Origin: Gemmatimonadota bacterium
Lineage (GTDB): Bacteria > Gemmatimonadota > Gemmatimonadetes > Longimicrobiales > Gaopeijiaceae
Assembly: GCA_012960225.1 (NCBI GenBank)
Contig: DUBS01000033.1
Coordinates: forward strand, 1-64,000
DNA length: 64,000 nt
Direction of reading: 5' to 3'
Shown: positions 28,726 through 37,225 of the stretch, piece by piece
Layout of the letters: each line of letters opens with the position of its first letter
Numbering within the stretch: the first letter of the stretch is position 1
Program-made: the position numbers and the translations under genes
Notes under the pieces: generated by a model
Told to the model about the DNA's origin: nothing
Seen by the model: only the letters and a program-made list of their open reading frames with translations
The model's database searches: none

Positions 28726-31209
28726 TCAGTGGCTCTCTTGTTCACCCAAAGGAACCTGGACGCTCCCCCCTGCTCTTTGCATCTGGAAAGCATCGCTTTT
28801 CACGATCCCAAGGATAAACGATGAGAGGCGATAGCTATTCACTTCAGCCTGATTCGTGATATCCCTAACAGTCGGTTGATCGTAGTACTCTAGGCGCCGA
28901 CCAAGCGCATACGCCATGAGGTTTTCAGTAAAATTCCTTACCAGAGGTATGGGTCGATCTAACAAAGCCCGGGTTAAGTCACCAGGAGTCTCAATGGGGG
29001 TGCCGTCGTAAAGCTCGCTTCTCGTATCGAGTGCTGTTCCGTTTTCGCGGGCTCGCCACTTCCCACTTACGCCAAAATTATCTAATACCAGGCCTATGGG
29101 ATCCATGAAACGATGACATGAGTTGCAGGACGGATTTTCCCGGTGGAGAGCCATCCTTTCCCTCGTCGTAAGCAGCCTCCCATTTTCGCTGCCTTCTGTC
29201 TCTTCCAGATCTGGGATTCCAGGTGGCGGTGGAGGTGGCGGAGTACCCAACAAGACTTCCATCACCCACTTACCGCGCAGTACCGGTGACGTTCGGCCCG
29301 CATGCGATGTCAAAGTCAGAATGCTGCCATGTCCAAAGACACCACGCCTGCTATCATCTGGGTAAGTGAAGCGTTGAAATTCCTCCCCTGTAACTCCCGA
29401 AAATCCGTAGTGTTTGGCAAGTCGTTCATTAACAAAAGTGTAGTCTGCTTCATAGAGATCAAAGATACTTCGGTCCTCAGCTATAAGACTATTGAACAGA
29501 AGTTCTGTCTCACGCCGCATCGCATCTGCTAATTGCTGATGAAAGTCAGGATCAAGTCGAACGTCGGGGTGGACTTTGTCCAAATCTTGGAGCCTCAACC
29601 ACTGCGCTGCAAATCGAGGTCCAAGCGCCGCCGATCTACTATCTGAAAGCATACGATAAACCTGAGCTTCAAGTGTCTCCGGATCTGAAAGACTCTCTTC
29701 CTCTGCTAGAGTACGCAGTTCAGCGTCAGGCGGGGCCCCCCAAACGAAGTAAGAAAGTCTACTTGCTAGATCTAGATCACTAATCCTGTAGCTCTCGCCT
29801 GCAGCTACCGGTCCAGGTGGTTCTTCAAAACGAAAAACGAAATGAGGACTAGCTAGTATCGCTTCTAGTCCTGTGCGCACACCAATCTCGAACCCTCCGG
29901 CAGAAGCTCCCTGTTCATAGAACAGCATCAGAGCTTCACGATCTCCATCCGTAAGAGGGCGTCGGAATGCCCGAGTCCCCAAACCTGAAAGGATACTTTT
30001 TGCGCACGTGCGCTCTTCAAGAGCCGTCGACGGTTGGCATGTGAAGACCTGAGTGCGTGTCTTGGTCTCCGATACGCCGGTAACGTTAAAAGGACCAGAG
30101 ATAACGAAGTCTCGCATATGCGGCAGAGAATTGACACCGTACGTGCCCGCAATGGCAGTACTGGCTAATGACCAATCGTGAGGGGATACCAGATCCTGGA
30201 CTGGCCCTTCAGCACGTCGAATAAATGCCGCCGCTACGCCATGTGTTCCAGCTTTTATGAAAATCGGTTCCGTTCGTATTTCAACACTAGTTGGATCCGA
30301 CACGTGCATCCAACGGTCCATCTCAAGCAGCGCTACCGGCTCACCGTCGACCGATACCTCTATCTGCTCTGGAGCATAGGCCGTGTGCAAAGCAGACCGA
30401 CCATTGCCTACAGCAGTGCCAGTCGTTTCATGATGGAAAGACATACGGAATACGTACTCTCCATCCGCTGAAAAATGGTGCTCGGTTGCCGTTCCACCCC
30501 GAGTCCCGAAAGGCGCACCATCAACCCGGTCAAGTTGTGAGGCCCACCTTGGAATCCGGTATTGAGTCTCACTCGGAGTTGCTTCCGCATCTCCCACTGC
30601 TAAGCGGCTAATTTCAGCTGCAGCATGTAAGTAGGCATCCAAAAGCGTCGGAGAGACCATTTGGACGTCAGCAATATTATCGAAATTGGCACTCTTGGTA
30701 TCGAGAGGAAGGTAATTCCCCGCATCGATTCTCAGACCGAGGAGGTCCTCAATCGAGCTTTGATACTCGGCTCGATTTAATCGCTGAAACGTGCGCCCAC
30801 CAGGGTTCGGAGCCTTAGCAGCTGCCATATCCATTGAGGATTCCAAGCTTTGCACAAGCATTACGAGCGTATCCCCAGCGGGACGCCGGGCCCCAGGCGG
30901 AGGCATCATGCCCGCTCGAAGCTTTCGGATCATCTTCTCAGTGGTCTCACCCTCCTCATGAGAAGCCGACATTCGGAAGTCTTCAAGGGACAGATTCCCG
31001 CGTAGCATCCTTTCATTATGGCAACGTACACAGTAAGCCTGAATAATCTCGTCATTCGTTGACTCACTGTCGGACCCAACTATTTCAGCATAACCTGACA
31101 CTAGCAGAGTTGGATCAGTGGTCTGGGTTTGACTCAACTGCCCACCACCACTGCCCCACAAGAGCAGTGCAAGGCCTCCAGTAAGCAACGTTGAGGAGAA
31201 TTGGTTCAT
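28726..31209 (-). CDS. DUF1587/1595/1592/1588/1585 multi-domain cytochrome-like protein
   Basis: An 827-residue exported protein of the planctomycete-type cytochrome family. A signal peptide (1-24) leads to a cytochrome c-like start with CVRCH at 60-64, then the DUF1587, carbohydrate-binding-like, DUF1595, DUF1592, DUF1588 and DUF1585 regions in the usual order. A second motif, CNSCH, lies at 695-699 in the DUF1588 part. Both could bind haem c covalently. Role unproven; degradation or oxidation of extracellular polymers has been suggested for such systems. First gene of a three-gene unit with DUF1552 and ankyrin proteins, preceded by a 270-base region with palindromes. Confidence 0.88.
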   Translation of the reverse strand: MNQFSSTLLTGGLALLLWGSGGGQLSQTQTTDPTLLVSGYAEIVGSDSESTNDEIIQAYCVRCHNERMLRGNLSLEDFRMSASHEEGETTEKMIRKLRAGMMPPPGARRPAGDTLVMLVQSLESSMDMAAAKAPNPGGRTFQRLNRAEYQSSIEDLLGLRIDAGNYLPLDTKSANFDNIADVQMVSPTLLDAYLHAAAEISRLAVGDAEATPSETQYRIPRWASQLDRVDGAPFGTRGGTATEHHFSADGEYVFRMSFHHETTGTAVGNGRSALHTAYAPEQIEVSVDGEPVALLEMDRWMHVSDPTSVEIRTEPIFIKAGTHGVAAAFIRRAEGPVQDLVSPHDWSLASTAIAGTYGVNSLPHMRDFVISGPFNVTGVSETKTRTQVFTCQPSTALEERTCAKSILSGLGTRAFRRPLTDGDREALMLFYEQGASAGGFEIGVRTGLEAILASPHFVFRFEEPPGPVAAGESYRISDLDLASRLSYFVWGAPPDAELRTLAEEESLSDPETLEAQVYRMLSDSRSAALGPRFAAQWLRLQDLDKVHPDVRLDPDFHQQLADAMRRETELLFNSLIAEDRSIFDLYEADYTFVNERLAKHYGFSGVTGEEFQRFTYPDDSRRGVFGHGSILTLTSHAGRTSPVLRGKWVMEVLLGTPPPPPPPGIPDLEETEGSENGRLLTTRERMALHRENPSCNSCHRFMDPIGLVLDNFGVSGKWRARENGTALDTRSELYDGTPIETPGDLTRALLDRPIPLVRNFTENLMAYALGRRLEYYDQPTVRDITNQAEVNSYRLSSFILGIVKSDAFQMQRAGGSVQVPLGEQESH

Positions 31210-31283
31210 CTGGCAGAAGTGGTATCGAGGGACACTGCAATCTCACTTAGCTCTGACAAACAAAGATAGGCCAACTATCCCTT

Positions 31284-31319
31284 ACAGGATAGGAAATCGT
31301 TTTGTAATTCCTGTCCTGT
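31284..31319. repeat. 12-bp palindrome upstream of the DUF1592 operon
   Basis: ACAGGATAGGAA and TTCCTGTCCTGT are inverted around a 12-base AT-rich centre, with one non-matching pair (a G-U in plus-strand RNA). A shorter palindrome GATAG-GCCAA-CTATC lies beside it at 31265-31279. The pair sits 75-110 bases upstream of the DUF1592 start, where an operator would be expected. The rest of the 31210-31480 interval shows no convincing gene. Confidence 0.5.
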
Positions 31320-31481
31320 TGCTACCGAAGCACAGCCAATCTTATACAGATCCATCCTGTGATAAAATCTCAGGCGATTCAGAGACACCCAAATCAATGT
31401 CTAGCTGTAACTCAAGAGCTTGTGCAAACGCAATCAGTCTCTGCAGTAGCAAGCGCCAACGGTAAGTCGGAATCCCGTGAC

Positions 31482-31518
31482 AAAAAACGGCCCAGCCACT
31501 GAAACAGTGACCGGGCCG
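31482..31518 (-). terminator. intrinsic terminator of groESL
   Basis: On the minus strand CGGCCCGGTCACTG pairs with CAGTGGCTGGGCCG across a TTT loop, followed by TTTTTT. It starts 22 bases after the groEL stop codon. Very strong. Confidence 0.92.
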
Positions 31519-31540
31519 CATTTCTCTATGAAGACTTGGT

Positions 31541-33175
31541 CTAGTACATCCCACCCATGTCTCCACCACCAGGCATTGCTGGCGGTCCTGCTTCGTCCTG
31601 AGGCTGATCCACTACTACCGCTTCAGTCGTGAGAAGTAACCCTGCGATTGATGCGGCATTCTGGAGTGCGGTACGCACAACCTTTGTCGGGTCAATAACC
31701 CCCGCGCTCACAAGGTCTTCATACTCGTCCGACTGAGCATTGTAGCCAAACCCATCACTACCGGCCCGGACACGCTCGACTACGATGCTACCTTCACTAC
31801 CAGCGTTCTCTGCAATTTGCCGTATCGGCTGCTCAAGAGCACGGGAGAGGATCTGCACTCCGATCATCTCATCCTCGAGCTCAAGTTCAGCATCGGCGAG
31901 TACCGCCTGTGCGCGAAGCAGAGCAACACCACCACCTGGAACGATGCCTTCTTCGACAGCGGCCCGAGTCGCGTGTAGTGCATCCTCTACGAGTGCCTTC
32001 TTTTCTTTCATTTCGGTCTCTGTCGGCGCACCGACACTGATGACCGCAACACCACCTGCGAGTTTCGCAAGGCGCTCTTGAAGCTTTTCACTATCGTAGT
32101 CAGAGGTGCTCTTGTCGATTGAGACACGAATCTCGTCGATCCGCCCCTTAATCTTGTCCGCTTCCCCAGCACCATCAATCAGCGTCGTATTGTCCTTGTC
32201 AATTATGACACTTTTTGCGCTCCCAAGGTCGCTCGCCACCGCATTCTCTAGCTTAAAGCCAACCTCTTCCGAGATCACCTGTCCACCTGTGAGAATCGCG
32301 ATGTCTTGGAGCATAGCTTTCCGACGATCACCGAAGCCCGGCGCTTTCACGGCCGCTACCTTCAGCGTACCCCGAAGCTTATTGACGACCAGAGTCGCAA
32401 GAGCCTCACCCTCAACATCCTCGGACACAATCAAGAGTGGCTTACCCATCTGTGCCACTTTTTCAAGAATTGGCAATAGATCCTTCATCGCCGAAATCTT
32501 CTTATCATAGATTAGGATCATCGGATCTTCGAGCGCTGCCTCCATCCTCTCCGGATCTGTTACGAAATATGGAGAGAGATAGCCGCGATCAAACTGCATA
32601 CCGTCAACAGTATCAAGTGTGGTTTCAAGGCCACGAGCCTCTTCGACCGTAATCACCCCATCTTTCCCAACCTTTTCCATTGCATCTGAAATAAGGTCGC
32701 CGATCTCAGCATTATTGTTTGCGCTGATCGCTCCAACCTGAGCTATTTCAGTCTTACCCTGTGTGTCAGTTGAAATTCTTTTCAGCTCTTCAACTACGAG
32801 ACCCACACCCTGATCGATCCCACGGCGTATACCCATGGGATCTGTCCCTGCCGTAACGTTCTTAAGGCCTTCGCCGAAAATTGCCTGAGCAAGAACAGTC
32901 GCGGTGGTGGTTCCATCACCTGCAACATCGGAAGTCTTAGTCGCGACTTCCTTGACCATCTGTGCGCCCATGTTCTCAACTGCGTCTTCGAGCTCCACCT
33001 CTTTGGCAACCGATACACCATCCTTGGTCACCGTCGGGGAGCCGAACTTCCGATCCAGCACCACATTTCGACCCTTAGGGCCGAGTGTCACTTTTACGGC
33101 TTGGGCGAGCTTATCGACGCCTTTTTTGAGGCGCGCACGCGCCTCAACGTCAAACCAGAGCTCTTTGGCTGCCAT
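31541..33175 (-). CDS. groL: chaperonin GroEL
   Basis: A 544-residue 60-kDa chaperonin subunit. The nucleotide-binding TLGPKGRNV and [11 protein letters not shown], the [23 protein letters not shown] segment and the C-terminal GGM-type tail ([10 protein letters not shown]) are all present. It forms the double-ring folding machine with GroES. Start codon is preceded by AGGAG. It follows groES by 34 bases and is regulated with it through CIRCE. Confidence 0.98.
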   Translation of the reverse strand: MAAKELWFDVEARARLKKGVDKLAQAVKVTLGPKGRNVVLDRKFGSPTVTKDGVSVAKEVELEDAVENMGAQMVKEVATKTSDVAGDGTTTATVLAQAIFGEGLKNVTAGTDPMGIRRGIDQGVGLVVEELKRISTDTQGKTEIAQVGAISANNNAEIGDLISDAMEKVGKDGVITVEEARGLETTLDTVDGMQFDRGYLSPYFVTDPERMEAALEDPMILIYDKKISAMKDLLPILEKVAQMGKPLLIVSEDVEGEALATLVVNKLRGTLKVAAVKAPGFGDRRKAMLQDIAILTGGQVISEEVGFKLENAVASDLGSAKSVIIDKDNTTLIDGAGEADKIKGRIDEIRVSIDKSTSDYDSEKLQERLAKLAGGVAVISVGAPTETEMKEKKALVEDALHATRAAVEEGIVPGGGVALLRAQAVLADAELELEDEMIGVQILSRALEQPIRQIAENAGSEGSIVVERVRAGSDGFGYNAQSDEYEDLVSAGVIDPTKVVRTALQNAASIAGLLLTTEAVVVDQPQDEAGPPAMPGGGDMGGMY

Positions 33176-33209
33176 GATTCGTATCTCCTAGTTCGTCAAT
33201 TGCGTTGCG

Positions 33210-33512
33210 CTAAGAAACGATCGCGAGGATGTCTGATTCTCTCAGAATCAGATACTCGTCACCGTCCAGCGTGACGTCCGTACCGCTGTACTTCCCGTAA
33301 AGAACCTTATCCCCGACTGTTACGTCAGGCTCAATCCGTGCACCCTCATCAGACATCTTGCCAGGTCCGACCGCAATGATCTCTCCTTGCGACGGTTTCT
33401 CCTTAGCAGTGTCCGGGATGTAGATACTACCCTTCATCTGTTCTGCTTCTTCAAGTGGCTTTACCACGACGCGGTCAGACAGCGGCCTGACATTGCTTGC
33501 GCCATTACCCAT
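33210..33512 (-). CDS. groS: co-chaperonin GroES
   Basis: A 100-residue co-chaperonin. [15 protein letters not shown] and the mobile-loop [15 protein letters not shown] lie near the N-terminus, and [14 protein letters not shown] follows. The ATG at 33510-33512 has GGAGGAGG upstream; the frame opens 6 codons earlier without a better signal. First gene of groESL. Its leader contains the CIRCE operator. Confidence 0.97.
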   Translation of the reverse strand: MGNGASNVRPLSDRVVVKPLEEAEQMKGSIYIPDTAKEKPSQGEIIAVGPGKMSDEGARIEPDVTVGDKVLYGKYSGTDVTLDGDEYLILRESDILAIVS

Positions 33513-33578
33513 CTGGCCTCCTCCTAACAACGTGGAAATGGGCCTTAAACTGATTAGATCAGTTCTTGGCTTAGCACT

Positions 33579-33605
33579 TTAGCACTCTAATAAGGAGAGT
33601 GCTAA
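33579..33605 (-). promoter_or_regulatory. CIRCE operator (HrcA site)
   Basis: TTAGCACTC, a 9-base spacer, GAGTGCTAA: a perfect copy of the CIRCE consensus. It lies about 67 bases upstream of groES, at the expected transcription start. HrcA bound here would repress groESL until heat stress. An extra copy of most of a half-site (TTAGCACTT, 33571-33579) adjoins it on the groES side. hrcA is not in this window. Confidence 0.97.
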
Positions 33606-33613
33606 GAGCGAGG

Positions 33614-33642
33614 TAAGATCGAAAATAGAGCCAGGGTGTCAA
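33614..33642 (-). promoter_or_regulatory. groESL promoter
   Basis: A consensus -35 TTGACA (33637-33642) and a weak -10 ATCTTA (33614-33619) separated by 17 bases. Transcription would start at about 33607, right at the edge of CIRCE, which is the classic arrangement for HrcA repression. Confidence 0.6.
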
Positions 33643-33706
33643 GCGCTAGCGTTCTCGAATCGCTGCCTATGACTCCAACGATACCAAATTCGACATTCAC
33701 AGCTGG

Positions 33707-34783
33707 CTAACCGCCGGTAACCAGTACCTCCATACGCAGAACACCGTCGAGACCGACAATGGCGTGCACAACCTGTTCCGCAAGTGATGGATCGAACCAG
33801 TAGCCCAAGTCTGCGAGCCCCATGAATGCTGCTCTTGCTTCGCAATAGGCGATGTCGAGTACTAAGCCAGCCGAATTCAAAAATAGAGATTCGACAAGAC
33901 CCTCAGACACTCCTTCACCCGCCCGCAATTTGGCCAGAGCCGCTTTCTCTTTTTCCGATCCGTGGTGGTGAATCTGCGAGACAAGCAGATTATTACTCCG
34001 TCGGCCAACATCAACCTCGAAGTCAGTAAGGTCATCAACGATTTGGAATGCCGTGCCAAGTTGTGCAACCGAGTACTCTGCTGCAGACAACTTCTCACTC
34101 AATCCGCCTTCTTCTAGCACCTCCGGTGCTGCAAACGCGAGTGCGAAGAGGTCACCCCCACGAATGCGGTGAACACTGTCAAGCATTACTTCTGGCCTAG
34201 CGATTTCTTCGACACCCTCCTCTTCCGATCCCTCTAGCCTACCGATCAAGGCCATGCGATCAAGCAATTCGCGCTGTATCGCATCACACTGAGTTCCATT
34301 GACAATCTCCTTGACTCGTCCCCTTTCAAGTGCCCTTCGTAACAAGCGTTCGAATGACATCAATTGAAGAATTGACATGAAGCGGGCGCCCGTGTTAGGT
34401 GCAAGGGGCAAAAGAGTCTTGGCCTGGTCATCAAAAATGTTGTCAGCCGCGGTTATCGTTCCCTTGATGCAAAAATTCAGTTCCGTATAGAGCGTCAAGC
34501 GCGCCTCCGGAACACCTATCGTGGCAAAGATGGACCGGAAAAGAATGAGGAAAAAATATTCCTGAAGAAAACGAAGCCCTTCTGGAGTCGTAGCTTCGGC
34601 TGCCGATGGAACGTGCGGCGCTTTGGTAAGGAATTGTTCCGCAATCAGCGTTCGGAGATCTGCTTGCACAATCCGCACCGCTTCTGCCTGAGCTTCCATA
34701 TCACTCTCAAGACGAGTCCATACACCGTGTTTCTCTAACAGGCCCACCGCGTCCTGGGATCGGAATACAGGGGATAGAGTCAT
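33707..34783 (-). CDS. divergent class I isoprenoid synthase-like protein
   Basis: A 358-residue, mostly helical protein related to trans-isoprenyl diphosphate synthases. The first Asp motif appears as DNIFDD near residues 113-118 instead of a plain DDxxD. The second is intact as DDLTDF around 250-255, inside FQIVDDLTDFEVDVG. The Lys/Arg-rich diphosphate site after the first motif is not the standard R-R. It may be a modified prenyl synthase, a regulatory subunit or an enzyme on another diphosphate. It is clearly different from the normal ispA at 9421-10323. It lies between coaX and groES on the same strand. Confidence 0.65.
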   Translation of the reverse strand: MTLSPVFRSQDAVGLLEKHGVWTRLESDMEAQAEAVRIVQADLRTLIAEQFLTKAPHVPSAAEATTPEGLRFLQEYFFLILFRSIFATIGVPEARLTLYTELNFCIKGTITAADNIFDDQAKTLLPLAPNTGARFMSILQLMSFERLLRRALERGRVKEIVNGTQCDAIQRELLDRMALIGRLEGSEEEGVEEIARPEVMLDSVHRIRGGDLFALAFAAPEVLEEGGLSEKLSAAEYSVAQLGTAFQIVDDLTDFEVDVGRRSNNLLVSQIHHHGSEKEKAALAKLRAGEGVSEGLVESLFLNSAGLVLDIAYCEARAAFMGLADLGYWFDPSLAEQVVHAIVGLDGVLRMEVLVTGG

Positions 34784-34823
34784 GGGGTTCGAGGCCAGAG
34801 TCGGAGTGAATTCAAGTTCAAAT

Positions 34824-35597
34824 CTACCCCTCTAAATACTCGCCAGCCATCGCTAGACCGAAGAGAGTGAGAAACGGTTCAATCCTGTCGATCGTTGCCA
34901 AATGTGGCCCGATAGTATTGGCGAAACCTCCGGTAGCTACTACATATGCGTCCGGGCGATCCCATTCCTCTCTCAACCGTTGAACCATACCATCTATAGA
35001 GTCGATCGCTTGATAAAAAATGCCGCTTTGGATACAAGTTTCAGTCCTTCGGCCAATCACCGCAGGTGGGGGGGTCAGCTCAACGCGCGGTAACTTCGCC
35101 GTTCTTGAAGCGAGCCAGTCGATGCCTGTCAGGAGTCCCGGAGAGATCACTCCTCCTTTGAAGACTCCTTCCTTTGTTATGCAATCGAAAGTCGTAGCTG
35201 TGCCTAGATCCACAACGATCGTGTCACGATGGTATAATTCACGGGCAGCAAGAGTGTTGACGATCCGATCTGCCCCAACCGACATCGGCTCTTCTACATC
35301 AAGCTTGATTGGAAGATCAGATCGTGGATCTATTACCAGCACCTCTCCCGTCACAATTCTCCGTAGCGTCTTCGTCCATACTCTGTTGGCGGCAGGAACG
35401 ACTGAGCCGACTACTCCTCTCGTAATCTTGGAATCGCCCAAAGCATTATTAGATAAGAACGCACGAACCAATACTGTCATCTCATCAATCGTCCGAGACA
35501 CACTTGAGCTGATCCGCCAGTGGCCGGCCAATTCTCTCTTACCTGAAGCCAGTCCAATCACGGTTTCAGTATTTCCTACATCAACAACCAGCTGCAT
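34824..35597 (-). CDS. coaX: type III pantothenate kinase
   Basis: A 257-residue CoaX, first enzyme of coenzyme A synthesis, of the type insensitive to CoA feedback. The phosphate-binding DVGNTETVIG (6-15) and the VDLGTATTFD segment (about 128-137) with its catalytic Asp are present, as is GGVISPGL. The start has GAGAGGTG a few bases upstream. It follows birA by 39 bases, the common bacterial birA-coaX pairing. Confidence 0.95.
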   Translation of the reverse strand: MQLVVDVGNTETVIGLASGKRELAGHWRISSSVSRTIDEMTVLVRAFLSNNALGDSKITRGVVGSVVPAANRVWTKTLRRIVTGEVLVIDPRSDLPIKLDVEEPMSVGADRIVNTLAARELYHRDTIVVDLGTATTFDCITKEGVFKGGVISPGLLTGIDWLASRTAKLPRVELTPPPAVIGRRTETCIQSGIFYQAIDSIDGMVQRLREEWDRPDAYVVATGGFANTIGPHLATIDRIEPFLTLFGLAMAGEYLEG

Positions 35598-35636
35598 ATC
35601 ACCTCTCTAAGCAAGATCTGCTTTGGGCGCCCAGGG

Positions 35637-36413
35637 TTAACTCGGAGTCACACTTCCTGATACTACCCGTACCCGGGAACTGTCTTCGCGCTCCAGTATG
35701 AGTGCGCCTTGTTCGTCGATGCCACGTGCCACACCACCTCCCTCCTGCTCTGTCGTCACCTCTGACCCGAAAAGTGCATCTCGGCTCAAGAGTTCTTCAT
35801 GAAGTCCAGAAGGCAACTGATCAAGATACCGAGGATCATCAAATACCGGCTCAACCTTGTGTAATTCAGAAATCAAAGCTTCTGCAACGTAGCTGGGTTC
35901 CAGGGTCAACTGGCAAGTCTCCTCAAGTGAAGAAGTACGGCCTGTGGATTCTGGTGGGAACCCAGTTACCGGAGTCCGGATGTTCACACCTACCCCTGTA
36001 ACTATCCACTCACCGGCTGACTCACAAAGGATTCCGGCAACCTTACCCCCTTCGAGAAGAACATCATTGGGCCATTTAATTTGAGTGGAGAAACCATCAG
36101 CCAAAACCTCTATAGCTCGGGCAACCGCAACTCCTACTATCAGAGGGACAAACAGTTGGGGGGGTGACAAGGCTGGTAGAAGAACAGACATCAAGAGTCC
36201 TGCCCCATCCGGTGAGTACCATTTACTCCCAGCGCGTCCACGTCCTGCTGTCTGTTCATCTGCAATCACCACGCTGAATGAAACCGGTTCAGCTTCAGTC
36301 AGGTCGATCAGACGGTCATTAGTGGAGCTAATACGGCGGTATATCTCCAGAGACGGGATACCCCATATTTCAGCCCATTCTGAGACTGGGCGACCCTGCC
36401 AGTGGTTCAACAC
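35637..36413 (-). CDS. birA: biotin--[acetyl-CoA-carboxylase] ligase
   Basis: A 258-residue biotin protein ligase. The biotinyl-AMP motif GRGRAGSKW (about 57-65) and IKWPNDVLL (about 110-118) are intact, followed by KVAGILCE and the C-terminal SH3-like domain. There is no N-terminal helix-turn-helix, so it is a monofunctional ligase, not the repressor type. Start is probably GTG at 36411-36413; a TTG is the next codon. It lies between uppP and coaX. Confidence 0.93.
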   Translation of the reverse strand: MLNHWQGRPVSEWAEIWGIPSLEIYRRISSTNDRLIDLTEAEPVSFSVVIADEQTAGRGRAGSKWYSPDGAGLLMSVLLPALSPPQLFVPLIVGVAVARAIEVLADGFSTQIKWPNDVLLEGGKVAGILCESAGEWIVTGVGVNIRTPVTGFPPESTGRTSSLEETCQLTLEPSYVAEALISELHKVEPVFDDPRYLDQLPSGLHEELLSRDALFGSEVTTEQEGGGVARGIDEQGALILEREDSSRVRVVSGSVTPS

Positions 36414-36442
36414 CTAGCAATACACATATCTAGGTCAGCTCC

Positions 36443-37225
36443 CTATTTCACCCACAAGTAGGAGAGAAAGAGCGCTCCTATAATCCAGCAATAAATGCCA
36501 AACAAATGAAGGGAGCCCTTTCCAAGAGTGGTGATAAAGGTTCGGATCGCCAGAACACCTGTGAAAGCTGCAGCCGCACCGGCCAATAAGAGTGTCAGAG
36601 TTGGAAGCGACTGTGACGCTCCGATCTCGGGCAACTGAAGGAGAGTAGCTCCGAGGATCACAGGTATAGCCATAAGGAAAGAAAAAGCTGCTGCATCCTC
36701 GGCCTTTAGGCCCAACCACAGCGCCGCGACCACCGTTGTCCCGGAGCGGGAGATACCGGGAATCAGGGCGAACGCCTGGGCCAAGCCGATTACTAGTGCA
36801 CCAATCCACCGAGGACGATCTTCCACGGAAGAGATAGAGACTCCCCGGCTCGTCCAAAGGACTCCTCCTGTCACCAGAAGAGCAACCCCGGGAATCACAG
36901 GATTATCAAACATCACCTTCACCAGATCACCAAGAAAAAGGCCTGCAACAACGGCAGGAAGGGTTGCCAACCCAATCAAGCCCATGTACTCAAGGGCGCT
37001 GCGATCTTTACCCAGAATCCCTCTTGATAACTCAGCTATTCGGTTCCGATAAATCAGGAGGATCGATAGCAACGTGGCCATGTGCACCCAAACTTCGAAG
37101 AGAACACCGGGCACTTCGATGTCTAGAATTGCTTGCGCTATAACCAGGTGGCCAGAGCTGGAGATGGGCAAAAATTCAGTAACTCCCTGAAGTATCCCAA
37201 GCACGAGTGCTTCCAGGATTGTCAT
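36443..37225 (-). CDS. uppP: undecaprenyl-diphosphatase
   Basis: A 260-residue BacA/UppP membrane phosphatase that recycles the lipid carrier for cell-wall synthesis. The active-site segments EFLPISSSGHL (about 17-27) and PGISRSGTT (about 155-163) are intact, and about eight membrane segments are visible. The ATG at 37223-37225 overlaps the bshA stop by 4 bases and gives the family N-terminus TILEALVLGILQGVTEFLP. The longer frame to 37282 lies inside bshA. Confidence 0.95.
   Translation of the reverse strand: MTILEALVLGILQGVTEFLPISSSGHLVIAQAILDIEVPGVLFEVWVHMATLLSILLIYRNRIAELSRGILGKDRSALEYMGLIGLATLPAVVAGLFLGDLVKVMFDNPVIPGVALLVTGGVLWTSRGVSISSVEDRPRWIGALVIGLAQAFALIPGISRSGTTVVAALWLGLKAEDAAAFSFLMAIPVILGATLLQLPEIGASQSLPTLTLLLAGAAAAFTGVLAIRTFITTLGKGSLHLFGIYCWIIGALFLSYLWVK

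Noticed and set aside
31342-31569. Minus-strand 75-codon frame after groEL
   Set aside because: It starts inside groEL in another frame and crosses the strong groESL terminator; no Shine-Dalgarno or domain.
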